Source: Jeotgalicoccus sp. (GTDB lineage: Bacteria; Bacillota; Bacilli; Staphylococcales; Salinicoccaceae). From it: a stretch of DNA of 64,000 nt. Below the pieces are notes generated by a model. The model saw nothing but the letters and a program-made list of their open reading frames with translations. It did not search any database and had not been told where the DNA came from. Below, piece by piece: positions 28,911 to 41,832 of the stretch. Each line of letters starts with the position of its first letter. The stretch's first letter is position 1. Location of the stretch: the NCBI GenBank assembly GCA_003513765.1, contig DONT01000006.1, positions 173,032 to 237,031 on the forward strand. Direction: 5' to 3'. A program made the translations under genes and the position numbers.

Positions 28911-29429
28911 GTGGAACTATTAATTTTAGGTGCTGCTGGTGAAACTATGGGTACGGCTGTTGGAACATCGCTTGTTCTGCTTGCGAGTTTTCTGACGCTG
29001 CTTGCAGTATTGTCATACTATGTGTGGAAACCAGTTAAGAAAGTCATGGATGACCGTGAACAACTAATCCATGACGATATTGATTTTGCTGAAAACAGAA
29101 AATTAGAAGCTGAACGCTTAAAAGAAGAGAACGACGCACTGCTGAAATCAACGCAGGCTGAAATCTCTGAACTTATGGAAAACGCTAAAAGTCAGGCGAA
29201 GAAAGAACAAGAGTCGATCATCAGAGATGCTGAGGCGCGTTCTTCTCAACTGATGGCAGAAGCGAAGACTGATATTGAAAGAGAAAAAGAAAAAGCAGTC
29301 CGCGATATCAACGATCAGGTTGCTGAACTTTCAGTACTGATTGCAGAGAAGATGATTAAGAAAGAACTTAACTCTGAAGATCAGAAAAACCTTGTTCAGA
29401 ACTACTTACAGGAAGCAGGCGATAAATAA
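28911..29429 (+). CDS. atpF: ATP synthase F0 subunit b
   Basis: The b subunit is the peripheral stalk. The 172-residue protein has one N-terminal transmembrane helix (about residues 14-36) and then a long charged coiled coil rich in Glu, Lys and Ala. Start is GTG 28911, eight bases after AAAGGAG. It overlaps atpH by one base (TAATG). The UACAU pentamer between SD and start is discussed among the findings. Confidence 0.96.
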   Translation: MELLILGAAGETMGTAVGTSLVLLASFLTLLAVLSYYVWKPVKKVMDDREQLIHDDIDFAENRKLEAERLKEENDALLKSTQAEISELMENAKSQAKKEQESIIRDAEARSSQLMAEAKTDIEREKEKAVRDINDQVAELSVLIAEKMIKKELNSEDQKNLVQNYLQEAGDK

Positions 29430-29971
29430 TGGCTAGTATCAGTCAAAAATACGCCAGTGCTTTGTTCGATGTAGCAGTGCAGCACGATAATCTTGAGAAT
29501 GTTAAAGCTGATTTCTTTGAAGTAACTGAAGCAGCAGCTTCAGTGGAGAATTTTATAGAATTCATGGATAACCCGAAGATTACACGTAATAAAAGAACGG
29601 CAGCGGTAGAAGCAGCGTTTGGTAAAAGCGACAGACTTCTATTAAACCTGCTGCGAATCCTGTCGGATAAAAAACACATGTCATTACTCGAAGAAATATA
29701 CAGCGAGTTCTTATCACTATATGATGAAAGTCATCATCAGGCTCGTGTAACAGTAGAATCGGTTTACAAATTATCTGCAGAAGAGCTGGATCAGCTTGGT
29801 CAGATTTTTATCGATAAAACAGGCTATAAAAAGCTGCTTATTACGAATGAAATTAATGAAGAACTTATTGGCGGCGTACGCGTGCTTCTAGGTTCGAAAG
29901 TTTACGACGGTTCTGTAAGAAACCAGTTAGACGGTATCAGAAATAATTTTAAAGAACATGCGAATAGCTAA
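29429..29971 (+). CDS. atpH: ATP synthase F1 subunit delta
   Basis: Delta connects the b stalk to the F1 head. The 180-residue protein begins ASISQKYASALFDVAV, the typical N-terminal helical domain, and ends with the conserved LIGGVRVLLGSKVYDGSVRNQLDGI segment. Coupling to atpF is through a TAATG overlap. Confidence 0.96.
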   Translation: MASISQKYASALFDVAVQHDNLENVKADFFEVTEAAASVENFIEFMDNPKITRNKRTAAVEAAFGKSDRLLLNLLRILSDKKHMSLLEEIYSEFLSLYDESHHQARVTVESVYKLSAEELDQLGQIFIDKTGYKKLLITNEINEELIGGVRVLLGSKVYDGSVRNQLDGIRNNFKEHANS

Positions 29972-31495
<1,524 letters not shown>

Positions 31496-31513
31496 GAAGT
31501 AAGTAATTACTAA

Positions 31514-32401
<888 letters not shown>

Positions 32402-32422
32402 TTGAGATTAGGAGGAAATTAA

Positions 32423-33838
<1,416 letters not shown>

Positions 33839-33854
33839 AACGGGAGGGTAAAAC

Positions 33855-34259
33855 ATGGCAACAATTGCACTTGATGTAGTTACTCCTAACGGTTCTGTTT
33901 TCCACGAAGAAGATGCGGAAATCGTTGTTCTTCAAACTAAACAGGGTGAGCTTGGTGTGATGGCCGGTCATATTCCGACTGTAACACCGCTTAAAATAGG
34001 TGTCCTTCGTGTTAAAATAAACGGTAAATTCGAATACATGGCTGTTACTGAAGGGTTTGCAGAAATCAGACCTGAACAGATTACAGTACTTGTACAGGCT
34101 GGCGAGTTTTCAGAAGATATTGATTCAGAACGTGCAGAAGCTGCGAAAGCGAGAGCAGAACAGCTGCTTTTACAATCGCAGGATGAACGTATCGATAGAT
34201 ATCGTGCAGAACTTGCATTACAGCGTGCGGTCAACCGTTTAGAAGTATCTAAATATTAA
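33855..34259 (+). CDS. atpC: ATP synthase F1 subunit epsilon
   Basis: Epsilon caps the gamma shaft and can inhibit hydrolysis. The 134-residue protein has the beta-sandwich (TPNGSVFHEEDAEIVVLQTKQGELGVMAGH) and a C-terminal two-helix region (residues about 90-134) that moves with ATP level in related enzymes. It is the last gene before the operon terminator. Confidence 0.96.
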   Translation: MATIALDVVTPNGSVFHEEDAEIVVLQTKQGELGVMAGHIPTVTPLKIGVLRVKINGKFEYMAVTEGFAEIRPEQITVLVQAGEFSEDIDSERAEAAKARAEQLLLQSQDERIDRYRAELALQRAVNRLEVSKY

Positions 34260-34267
34260 TTTAAACT

Positions 34268-34298
34268 AAAAGACTGGATCTTCCAGTCTTTTTTTTAT
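34268..34298 (+). terminator. atp operon terminator
   Basis: A perfect 11-bp stem (34268-34278 with 34282-34292), loop TCT, followed by a run of Ts. Confidence 0.93.
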
Positions 34299-34315
34299 CG
34301 AAAGGAGGAATTTCT

Positions 34316-34546
34316 TTGGGCTTTTCTCAGTTCGCGTTAATGCATATTATTCTGCATATATTGTGTATCGGCCTTGCATTCTGGGTATTACAGGGAATAA
34401 GGATTGAAAATTTATTTAAGCAAGGTGATGTTGGACGGATTCGCCTGGTGCTTATCATGCTGAGTGTCTTGTTAGGTACAGCGATGAGCAACTTTATCAT
34501 GGACATCTTTAGATATACACAAGAAGCAGCGCTCATGTTCAGCTAA
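34316..34546 (+). CDS. DUF1146 membrane protein (YwzB-like)
   Basis: The 76-residue protein has two predicted transmembrane helices with an intervening RIENLFKQGDVGRIRLVLIMLSV segment typical of the DUF1146 family found downstream of atpC in Bacillus and staphylococci. Function is unknown. TTG 34316 is seven bases after a perfect AAAGGAGG, which itself starts right after the atp terminator, so expression may be read-through from the atp operon. Confidence 0.85.
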   Translation: MGFSQFALMHIILHILCIGLAFWVLQGIRIENLFKQGDVGRIRLVLIMLSVLLGTAMSNFIMDIFRYTQEAALMFS

Positions 34547-34616
34547 TTGCTTTACAAGTGATACCTAAACACCGTATTATTATAATGAATGGTATAGAGA
34601 AATATGGAGTGAGAAG

Positions 34617-35909
34617 ATGGATAAAATTATTGTAAAGGGCGGACAAAAACTGTCTGGTTCTGTTGAGATTGAAGGAGCAAAGAATGCAGTATTGCCAATT
34701 TTGGCAGCATCGCTGCTGGCTGGCGAAGGTCGCTCAATAATTAAAAACGTACCCGAATTATCAGATGTAAATACATTAACAAAATTAATTACCACACTCG
34801 GTGCAGAAGCATCGGCTGAAAAAAATAGCGTTACTATCGATGCGAGCGGAGAGCTGAATTGTATCGCACCTTATGAATTAGTTAGTAAAATGCGCGCAAG
34901 CATGCTTGTCATGGGTCCATTATTAAGCCGTTACGGCTATTGTAATATTGCTATGCCCGGGGGCTGTGCAATCGGTTCACGTCCGATTGAACAGCATATT
35001 AAAGGACTTGAAAAAATGGGCGTGGCTTTCGAACAGGCTGCCGGCTATATAGAAGGTAAGATTGACGGGCGTCTTCAGGGCACTAAAATCCATATGGATT
35101 TTCCAAGTGTCGGCGCGACTCAGAACTTAATGATGGCAGCGAGTCTGGCTGAAGGTACAACGCATATTGAAAATGCTGCGATGGAACCGGAAATTACGGA
35201 TCTTGCGAACTACATTAACTCAATGGGCGGCCGTGTAATTGGCGCAGGTACAGGTCATGTTAAAATTATCGGTGTAGAGAAGCTGCATGGTTCAGAGCAT
35301 ACTGTAATTCCGGACCGTATCGAAGCAGGCACATTTATGATTGCCGGTGCGATTACACGCAGTGAAATTCTATTGAAGAATGTTGTAATTGAACATTTAT
35401 CTGCAGTGGTATCGAAGCTTGAAGAAGTTGGCATACGTTTTGTCGAAGAAGGTAATGACGTAAGAGTAATTCCTGAAAAGGAATATAAACCGACTGATTT
35501 GAAAACAATGCCGCATCCGGGATTCCCTACAGATATGCAAAGTCAGATGATGGCGCTCTTAACGACAATCGAGGGAACGAGTATCGTTACTGAAACAATA
35601 TTCGAGAACCGTTTTATGCACGTGAGAGAATTTTCGGCGATGAATGCTAATATTTCACTTGAAGATAATCACGCGGTCATCCGCGGCGGCAATCAGCTGT
35701 ACGGAGCGACTGTACGTGCATCAGATTTAAGAGCCGGTGCAGCGTTAGTACTTGCAGGGCTTGCAGCAGAAGGTTATACTTCTGTAACTGAACTTCAGCA
35801 TCTGGACCGCGGTTACGTGCGTTTCCATGAAAAACTGAAAGCACTTGGTGCAAATATTGAGCGCGTGAACGACAGTGCGTCTGATAAGCATTTGGTGACA
35901 TCAAAGTAA
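34617..35909 (+). CDS. murA1: UDP-N-acetylglucosamine 1-carboxyvinyltransferase
   Basis: This is the main MurA paralogue. The 430-residue protein starts [28 protein letters not shown] and has the active-site cysteine in [15 protein letters not shown], the canonical fosfomycin-target sequence, with the [12 protein letters not shown] loop toward the C terminus. It clusters with atp and fabZ, as MurAA in Bacillus and S. aureus. A GAGTGAGAAG SD precedes the ATG. Confidence 0.97.
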   Translation: MDKIIVKGGQKLSGSVEIEGAKNAVLPILAASLLAGEGRSIIKNVPELSDVNTLTKLITTLGAEASAEKNSVTIDASGELNCIAPYELVSKMRASMLVMGPLLSRYGYCNIAMPGGCAIGSRPIEQHIKGLEKMGVAFEQAAGYIEGKIDGRLQGTKIHMDFPSVGATQNLMMAASLAEGTTHIENAAMEPEITDLANYINSMGGRVIGAGTGHVKIIGVEKLHGSEHTVIPDRIEAGTFMIAGAITRSEILLKNVVIEHLSAVVSKLEEVGIRFVEEGNDVRVIPEKEYKPTDLKTMPHPGFPTDMQSQMMALLTTIEGTSIVTETIFENRFMHVREFSAMNANISLEDNHAVIRGGNQLYGATVRASDLRAGAALVLAGLAAEGYTSVTELQHLDRGYVRFHEKLKALGANIERVNDSASDKHLVTSK

Positions 35910-35921
35910 AGGGGTAATACT

Positions 35922-36110
35922 ATGGCAGAACAACAACAGAAAATCGTTCACCGTAGGTTCCCATTGTTAGTTAGAATTCTACTGTTTTTCTACGTCGCAA
36001 TTGTTCTCGTCTTTTTAGGACTGATGATTGGCTTTGGCATACTGGATAATCCATTTGGAGTATTCCGTATTGAAACGTGGGAACATATCATTAACTTAAC
36101 TAGGGGTTGA
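35922..36110 (+). CDS. EpuA-family small membrane protein
   Basis: The 62-residue protein has a basic N terminus, one transmembrane helix (about residues 15-38) and an [16 protein letters not shown] tail. It matches the small EpuA family that often follows murA in Firmicutes and is widely mislabelled as a DNA-directed RNA polymerase beta subunit. Function is unknown. It starts 12 bp after murA1 and overlaps or abuts fabZ, so these three form one unit. Confidence 0.75.
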   Translation: MAEQQQKIVHRRFPLLVRILLFFYVAIVLVFLGLMIGFGILDNPFGVFRIETWEHIINLTRG

Positions 36111-36118
36111 CGACAGAT

Positions 36119-36562
36119 ATGCTGACATATGATCAGATTAAAGCAATAATACCGCACCGCCCGCCGTTCCTTCTTATAGACAGAATTACAGAAGTAGAAC
36201 CGGGAAAGAGCTGTAAAGGTATAAAACAAGTATCGGGGAACGAACCGTTTTTTGAAGGACACTTCCCGGATTACGCTGTTATGCCCGGAGTACTGATAGT
36301 AGAATCGCTTGCGCAGGTAGGCGCCGTTGCATTGCTGCAGCAGGAAGAATTTAAAGGAAAACTCGCGTTCTTTGCCGGTATTGATAAATGCCGATTCAAA
36401 AAACAGGTAACACCGGGTGATACTTTGGAGCTGTCAGTAGAAATTACTAAACTCCGCGGACCGATAGGCAAAGGCTCTGCAGTTGCAACTGTCGATGGAC
36501 AGGTCGCGTGCCAGTGCGAAATAACATTTGCTATTTCAGATATTAAAGCAGGCGAAAAATAA
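36119..36562 (+). CDS. fabZ: 3-hydroxyacyl-ACP dehydratase FabZ
   Basis: FabZ dehydrates beta-hydroxyacyl-ACP in fatty-acid elongation. From ATG 36119 the protein has 147 residues: [14 protein letters not shown] at the N terminus, the catalytic His in [23 protein letters not shown] and its Glu, and [13 protein letters not shown]. An in-frame TTG at 36107 is possible (the nearest SD, TAGGGG at 36101, is closer to it than ideal, while 12 bases from the ATG). A long hairpin terminator follows. Confidence 0.95.
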   Translation: MLTYDQIKAIIPHRPPFLLIDRITEVEPGKSCKGIKQVSGNEPFFEGHFPDYAVMPGVLIVESLAQVGAVALLQQEEFKGKLAFFAGIDKCRFKKQVTPGDTLELSVEITKLRGPIGKGSAVATVDGQVACQCEITFAISDIKAGEK

Positions 36563-36564
36563 AT

Positions 36565-36608
36565 AAAAACGTCCGAAAACCTTAGTTTAAGATTTTCGGA
36601 CGTTTTTT
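36565..36608. terminator. Bidirectional terminator between fabZ and ywpF
   Basis: Stem 36565-36584 pairs with 36588-36607 over 19 of 20 positions, 3-nt loop, with A-run on one side and T-run on the other. It ends both the rightward fabZ and leftward ywpF transcripts. Confidence 0.92.
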
Positions 36609-36612
36609 GTTT

Positions 36613-37041
36613 TTACTCTTCATCTACTTTTTTGAAGTCTTCTTTTGATTCCATGCGGGAGTTAAATTCATTAATCAGTGTTTTGCCTTCGTAGCCTTCT
36701 TCAACAAGGAACTCGAGCAGTTCTTCTGCGTAGTTCGGTCCTTGGACGATAATAGCGCCTTTAAAAACAACTGAAATCATATCATCCATCTGATTGATAT
36801 CCATTACTCTGGCTGAGAATTTAGCAGGCGCATTGGACGGCCGTGTAATAGTGACCATCATTTCCAGCTGCTGTCCTTTCAGCTTTTCTAAAATTGAAGA
36901 TAAATCTCCAGCGGTTACAATCTCAATAATCCAAGGATTATCCCCGTACTCCATATTAATAATAACACCGTCTTTAACTTCAGGAACGATAAAGTTCTGC
37001 TCCTGAATAATCTTCATATCTATCACTTTAAACGATTTCAT
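36613..37041 (-). CDS. ywpF: YwpF-like protein
   Basis: The 142-residue protein matches the YwpF-like family by MKSFKVIDMKI at the start and the beta-rich body. Its function is unknown. It faces the ssbB-like gene divergently, as ywpF neighbours ywpH (ssbB) in Bacillus and as seen in S. aureus. ATG 37041 follows AAGGGGTC on the minus strand; the frame is open 30 bases further but without an SD. Confidence 0.8.
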   Translation of the reverse strand: MKSFKVIDMKIIQEQNFIVPEVKDGVIINMEYGDNPWIIEIVTAGDLSSILEKLKGQQLEMMVTITRPSNAPAKFSARVMDINQMDDMISVVFKGAIIVQGPNYAEELLEFLVEEGYEGKTLINEFNSRMESKEDFKKVDEE

Positions 37042-37236
37042 AATTACTGACCCCTTTTTAACAAAGTACAAAATCAGTTAATTTGCAGTGCAAAATAACC
37101 GGTAATAAGCAAACTGATTAATTTAAAGTATGTATTTCTAATTATTGTATTATATATCACACTGAAAAGAAATTATTGTCTTTTGCAGAATATTTATTCA
37201 CCCCTTACATTGTAATTAGGAAGGGGGTGATAAAGA

Positions 37237-37779
37237 ATGATGAACAAAGTATTGCTTGTCGGCGAACTTATCAGCAATAATGTTATTGCAAAAAATGCGC
37301 AGGGGAGTGTAAATGCATTTATCATTGCAACAGTTCGTGCACCAAAGGATACAAGGAGGGATAAAGAAGTCCACTTCCTCTATTGTAAAGCTTTTGGTAA
37401 AAGTATACCGGGTGTGCTTGACGAAACGAAAGCCGGCGACATTTTATGTGTCAGCGGCCAGCTCGCAACCACATCATTTACTAAAAAAGACGGATCCAGA
37501 GAATACCGCATGGAAATATGGGCAGAGAGCATAAAACATGTGCCGGATAAAATTCAGGAACGCACTGATATATCTAATCCGTCCCGCTTAATTGAACAGG
37601 CAGTACATCATTATAATATTAATGAATCACTTGGCGAAAAGTATGTACATACACTCAGCCAGGAAAAAACAGAACAGAAAACTGAAAAAGAAAAGCATAT
37701 TGAAATGATATCAAGCATTGTAGATGAAAACGACAAGAACAAACCTGCACCGGACGATAATAAAGCAAAAGTCTCCTGA
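37237..37779 (+). CDS. ssbB: Single-stranded DNA-binding protein, SsbB-like
   Basis: The OB-fold occupies residues 1-105 (MNKVLLVGELISNNVI, FIIATVRAPKDTRRDKEVHFLYCKAFGK, GQLATTSFTKKDGSREYRMEIWAESI). The remaining 75 residues are hydrophilic and end KPAPDDNKAKVS, lacking the acidic DDDLPF-type tip that recruits partner proteins in the main SSB. Together with the neighbouring ywpF this points to the competence-linked SsbB paralogue, though the tail is longer than in Bacillus SsbB. AAGGGGGTG precedes two adjacent ATGs; I use the first. Confidence 0.85.
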   Translation: MMNKVLLVGELISNNVIAKNAQGSVNAFIIATVRAPKDTRRDKEVHFLYCKAFGKSIPGVLDETKAGDILCVSGQLATTSFTKKDGSREYRMEIWAESIKHVPDKIQERTDISNPSRLIEQAVHHYNINESLGEKYVHTLSQEKTEQKTEKEKHIEMISSIVDENDKNKPAPDDNKAKVS

Positions 37780-37834
37780 TAAATAACGTACCCTCTTGAA
37801 CTGTGTTCTACACTCATTCATTTCTCACACACAT

Positions 37835-37875
37835 GCATACTGATGACCAGCTGCGGTTAATCAGTATGCTTTTTA
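37835..37875 (+). terminator. Terminator after the ssbB-like gene
   Basis: A perfect 10-bp stem (37835-37844 with 37860-37869) with a 15-nt loop containing CAGCTG is followed by TTTTTA. Confidence 0.8.
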
Positions 37876-37895
37876 ATGTTTAAAGAAATAGATTC

Positions 37896-38159
37896 TTTAC
37901 AGCCGTTACTGTTATGTTACAAATGACAGACTAATCAGACGGATTGCATTGGATATTTATCCTTTACATAAACTTTATAAAGTTTGATTTGATAACGTTT
38001 CGAGTACTATTTTAAAAATAGCTGTAAAGTACGGCATCACTGATATAGAGAATATGTAATATAACTTGTCATTCAGAAATGAGTTTGTAACAAACTTGTA
38101 AAATAACAGCTGTCTTATTATATGCCTGTAACCTATGAAATATAATTATCCTCTATAAT
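37896..38159 (+). promoter_or_regulatory. Upstream region of the LysM/transglycosylase gene with WalR-type boxes
   Basis: The 458-bp gap between ssbB and the LysM gene has no gene. TGTAAC-N5-TGTAAA at 38086-38102 matches the WalR (YycF) consensus TGTWAH-N5-TGTWAH perfectly. A second, reversed copy with one mismatch is at 37905-37921, and a TTTACA half-site at 37896. A TATAAT is at 38154-38159 with a weak -35, consistent with an activated promoter; a leader of about 70 nt follows. Confidence 0.7.
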
Positions 38160-38237
38160 ATGAAATAGTTAAAAAACGACAACGACGAAACAGGTCGCAA
38201 AATATATTAATTAATTATTTTTGGAGGAAGACATTTT

Positions 38238-39068
38238 ATGAAGAAAGTATTAGCTTTAGGTGCAGCAGTCGCTGTATCAACGACGATTGCATACAGTGCA
38301 GAAGCAGCATCTCATACAGTAGAATCAGGAGACTCACTTTGGGCTCTGGCTGAAGAAAATAATGTAACTATTGAATCAATTAAAAAAGAAAATAAATTAA
38401 CTTCTGATATTATCGTTCTAGGTCAGGTTATTGAAATCGACGGAGAGAAAGAAGAAGTTAAAGAAGATAAAAAAGAAGATAAAGAAGAAACAGAAGTTTA
38501 CACAATCAAAGCAGGCGATACATTATTTGAAATCGCAGTTGAATTTGATGTAACTGTTGCAGACCTTAAAGAATGGAACAACTTATCATCAGACCTTATT
38601 TTTGAAGGTAAAGAATTAATCGTTTCAGGTGATGCAGTACAAGCTGCAGCACCAGTTGAAGAAACTCCGGAAGTTGAAGAAACTCCAGCAGCTCCTGTAC
38701 AAGAACAAACATACGAAGAGCCTGCTCAAACTGAAAACACGGACACTAGCTATAACAATGAGCCTGTTCAACAGCAGCCTGTACAGCAGCCAGCTCCACA
38801 GACACAAAATGTCAGCACAAGCTCTAACTCTAACAGCGGCTTAAACTGGGGTGCTTTAGCAGCATGTGAATCAGGCGGCAACGCCAGCGTAGTAAGTTCA
38901 AATGGTCTATACCATGGTCTTTACCAGTTTGACGCTCAAACTTGGCAGTCAGTGGGCGGTTCAGGTGTAGCTTCAGACGCATCAGCAGCTGAACAGACTC
39001 AAAGAGCACAGAAGTTATATGAATCAAGAGGTTCACAGCCTTGGCCTGTATGCGGTGCGAGACTGTAA
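38238..39068 (+). CDS. Secreted LysM / Rpf-like lytic transglycosylase
   Basis: The 276-residue exported protein has a Sec signal peptide ending SAEA-AS near residue 24. Two LysM peptidoglycan-binding domains follow (about residues 26-69 and 92-135), separated by a Lys/Glu linker. After a Pro/Gln/Glu-rich spacer comes a C-terminal Rpf/transglycosylase-like domain (about 200-276) starting LNWGALAACESGGN, where Glu is the expected catalytic acid, with LYHGLYQFDAQTWQSVGG. It resembles staphylococcal SceD/IsaA at the C terminus, with LysM domains added. The WalR-type box upstream fits, since WalR controls sceD and isaA. Confidence 0.9.
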   Translation: MKKVLALGAAVAVSTTIAYSAEAASHTVESGDSLWALAEENNVTIESIKKENKLTSDIIVLGQVIEIDGEKEEVKEDKKEDKEETEVYTIKAGDTLFEIAVEFDVTVADLKEWNNLSSDLIFEGKELIVSGDAVQAAAPVEETPEVEETPAAPVQEQTYEEPAQTENTDTSYNNEPVQQQPVQQPAPQTQNVSTSSNSNSGLNWGALAACESGGNASVVSSNGLYHGLYQFDAQTWQSVGGSGVASDASAAEQTQRAQKLYESRGSQPWPVCGARL

Positions 39069-39084
39069 TATAAATAAAAATTTT

Positions 39085-39116
39085 AAAGATCAGGACAATT
39101 GTCCTGATCTTTTTTC
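39085..39116 (+). terminator. Terminator after the LysM gene
   Basis: A perfect 12-bp stem (39085-39096 with 39101-39112), loop AATT, followed by Ts. Confidence 0.93.
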
Positions 39117-39181
39117 ATGTCTAAAATGAATATGGTAAAATTGAACTGAAAACTAGGAGTAGGACTAGGGAGGGATTACCG

Positions 39182-40057
39182 ATGCTAAGTCTTAATAAGG
39201 TATCAAAACATTTCGGGAAAGTGCGCGCTGCTGAAAATCTTTCTTTTACATTAGAAAAAGGTGAAGTTTTTGGTTTTATCGGGCCGAATGGTGCAGGTAA
39301 ATCGACGACGATACGAATGATTATCGGCGCATTGAAACCGACACAGGGAGAAATTCTGTACGACGGCAAAAATATAAAGAAAAATAAAAAATATATTGAA
39401 AAAATTGCTTACGTCCCGGGAGACGTTAATTTGTGGGGGAATTTAACCGGCGAAGAAGTTATTAATTTTATGATGAAGTCACGCGATTACAAAAATGACG
39501 ATGAAAAATTGCGTCTGATCGGTAAGTTTAAACTCGACGGCAGTAAAAAATGTAAGACGTATTCGAAAGGGAACAGACAAAAAGTTGCACTGATTTGTGC
39601 ATTTCTAAGTGACGCAGAACTTTTAATATTTGATGAACCGACAACAGGACTTGATCCGTTAATGGAACGTGTATTCCATGAAGAAGTAATACAGGCGAAA
39701 TCGACGGGCAAAACAATTCTGCTGTCCAGCCATATTTTATCGGAAGTGGAGAAGCTGGCTGACCGTATTGCGATCATTAGAAATGGTGAAATTATAGAGG
39801 CGGGAAGCATGAAAGAACTGCGGCATATTACCAGAATGGAATACATTGTCGAGACGGATGATGATATTACTGCACTAAAACACCGCAGTTTCGTTCATGA
39901 ATTTTCCGAGTCACCTGACGGATATCATCTGTTTATCGATAATGATAAAATTCCGGAATTTCTGAAGTATTTAAAATTATATAATCTGAAAAATTTAACG
40001 ACGGCACCGCCGCGGCTGGAAGATATTTTCATGCGCTATTATGAGGGTGCAAAATGA
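39182..40057 (+). CDS. ABC exporter ATPase subunit (drug/peptide type)
   Basis: The 291-residue ATPase has Walker A GPNGAGKST, Q-loop region VPGDVNLW, Walker B LLIFDEPTTGLD, and the switch-His SSHIL. The ABC signature is YSKGNRQK in place of LSGGQ, a variant seen in the DrrA/CcmA-like exporter subgroup. About 80 C-terminal residues form the DrrA-type accessory domain. The permease gene overlaps by 4 bp. No dedicated regulator is next to it. Substrate unknown. Confidence 0.87.
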   Translation: MLSLNKVSKHFGKVRAAENLSFTLEKGEVFGFIGPNGAGKSTTIRMIIGALKPTQGEILYDGKNIKKNKKYIEKIAYVPGDVNLWGNLTGEEVINFMMKSRDYKNDDEKLRLIGKFKLDGSKKCKTYSKGNRQKVALICAFLSDAELLIFDEPTTGLDPLMERVFHEEVIQAKSTGKTILLSSHILSEVEKLADRIAIIRNGEIIEAGSMKELRHITRMEYIVETDDDITALKHRSFVHEFSESPDGYHLFIDNDKIPEFLKYLKLYNLKNLTTAPPRLEDIFMRYYEGAK

Positions 40058-41619
40058 CTTATTTTAAATTGCTGATGAAAAATCTGAGAATGAAAGCAGC
40101 GCTCTGGATATTTGCATTGTGCGGTTTGTCGATATCGGTACCGCCGGTATTTAACGGGCTGTACAGTACCGCGGCGGAGCAGGAAGGTATGAAAATGACC
40201 GTCGATAATCCTGCAATGGTTGCGCTGATTGGACCGGTACCGGGCGGAGATTATACATCAGCTGTTATGTTCGGTCACCAGATGCTGATGTTTATGGCAC
40301 TGTTTCACGGCCTGTTCGGTATTTTGATTGCGAACGGTATTGCCCGGAGAGCTGAAGAGTCAGGATTAACAGAGTATGTACTTAGTGCCGGTATCAGCAA
40401 GAAGACAATTGTTACGTCTCAGCTGATGAGCGGAATTTTAATAAATTCACTTGTTTTTATTGTATTATTCGGCGGTTTAAGCTTGTATGGTATCGAAGGG
40501 CTTTCTATTACTGGAAATTTATACTATGCACTTGGACTGGCATTGTTTGGTCTATTGTTTTTCGTTATGACTCTTGTAATCGGAAATTTATTTGACAGTG
40601 GAGATATGACATTCGGCATCGCTCTGTCACTGCTGATTATATTTTATTTATACCGCGCGGTGACAGATGTCATGAATACAGCATACTCTGTAATTTCACC
40701 ATATCACTGGCTGTCCCGGATTGAAGTATATGGAGATAATAGAGAAATATGGCTGATGCCGTTCACTGTAATTTTAATTTTGATAATACTCAGCTATGTA
40801 TTATTTTTAAAGCGGGATATCGGAGACAGTTATATAAAAATTGGTAAGGAAAAGAATTTGAGAAAAATATACAGTTATCCGAAATTAGCTTTTATTAATA
40901 TGAGAGTAATGATAATCAGCTGGCTCATCGGACTATTTGCTGCCGGTTTGTCGTACGGATCCATATTCGGTGATTTAGAAAGTCTAATCGGAGAAAATGA
41001 TATGCTCCGGGAGTCGCTCGGCAGCAATGATGCGGCAGGGTTCTTTATCAGCATGCTGCTCGTTATTTCAGCGCTGATGGCTGCGGTGCCTGCTCTGATG
41101 ATTACCGGGCGCATGCTTAACGAAGAGAAAGACGGCCGTCTTGAAGTGATTATCGCTGGTACAATGAACCGGAAAGTGTCCCGCACGAAAGTGTTTATCA
41201 CACATTATCTGTACGGAGTTGCTGCCGGTGTTTCATCGTTTCTCCTCACCATACTCGGCATGTATCTCGCGAGTATGAATGTTGATGATTTAAGTATTAC
41301 GATTAAAGATTATGTGCTTTCTGCTGTAAATTACAGTGCGGGCATTATATTTATTATAGGAGTATCTGCACTTTTTGCCGGCATTTCTAAAAAACTTCAT
41401 CTTGCAGCATGGCTCTACGCAGCTTATATATTCTTTGCGAATTATTTCGGCGTACTGATCAATATCGATGAAGTGTATTTAATGCTCAGTCCATTTTATT
41501 ATTTAAGCAATATGCCTTATGAAAGTATGGATATTCCAGCAGTCTTAATTATTGCGGGTCTTGGCATTATGCTTCTGATGATTGGAACGGCTGTATTTAA
41601 GCGCCGCAATCTGCTTTGA
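40054..41619 (+). CDS. ABC exporter permease, double-length ABC-2 type
   Basis: The 521-residue protein has about twelve predicted transmembrane helices in two similar halves (each opening with a helix near residues 15 and 290), so it looks like a fused pair of six-helix ABC-2 permease units. Related single-chain permeases pair with DrrA-like ATPases for antibiotic or peptide export (for example the TetAB(60)/polyketide-exporter type). ATGA overlap with the ATPase gene shows coupling. No terminator is evident before the TPP riboswitch, so read-through into thi genes would be filtered by the riboswitch terminator. Confidence 0.82.
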   Translation: MTYFKLLMKNLRMKAALWIFALCGLSISVPPVFNGLYSTAAEQEGMKMTVDNPAMVALIGPVPGGDYTSAVMFGHQMLMFMALFHGLFGILIANGIARRAEESGLTEYVLSAGISKKTIVTSQLMSGILINSLVFIVLFGGLSLYGIEGLSITGNLYYALGLALFGLLFFVMTLVIGNLFDSGDMTFGIALSLLIIFYLYRAVTDVMNTAYSVISPYHWLSRIEVYGDNREIWLMPFTVILILIILSYVLFLKRDIGDSYIKIGKEKNLRKIYSYPKLAFINMRVMIISWLIGLFAAGLSYGSIFGDLESLIGENDMLRESLGSNDAAGFFISMLLVISALMAAVPALMITGRMLNEEKDGRLEVIIAGTMNRKVSRTKVFITHYLYGVAAGVSSFLLTILGMYLASMNVDDLSITIKDYVLSAVNYSAGIIFIIGVSALFAGISKKLHLAAWLYAAYIFFANYFGVLINIDEVYLMLSPFYYLSNMPYESMDIPAVLIIAGLGIMLLMIGTAVFKRRNLL

Positions 41620-41664
41620 TGCTTAAAAGAATTGTGTTACGCTTGTGTCAATAAAAACAATAAA

Positions 41665-41815
41665 ACCCACTGGGGGCGCCGATACGGCTGAGATAGCGAA
41701 TGCTTGTCCCTTTTCACCTGATCCAGATCATGCTGGCGTAGGGAAGTGCTGATGATTACAGGGAAGTTCTCTGAATCTACTCTGCCCACTTCGCCCGGAG
41801 AAGTGGGCTTTTATT
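41665..41815 (+). promoter_or_regulatory. TPP (THI-box) riboswitch with terminator
   Basis: The aptamer core has GGCTGAGAT (41685-41693) and CCTGATCCAGATCATGCTGG followed by CGTAGGGAAGTG, near-identical to the THI-box consensus. P1 pairs CACT (41669) with AGTG (41745). A perfect 9-bp terminator (41784-41792 with 41800-41808) and T-run follow. Its 5' arm CACTTC can instead pair with GAAGTG of the aptamer edge, giving the antiterminator. TPP binding should stop transcription of thiDME. Confidence 0.95.
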
Positions 41816-41832
41816 ATAGGAGGACATATTTT

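Noticed and set aside
41746..41832. N-terminal extension of thiD into the TPP riboswitch
   Set aside because: The bases are explained by the aptamer edge and terminator hairpin; ATG 41833 has a strong SD.
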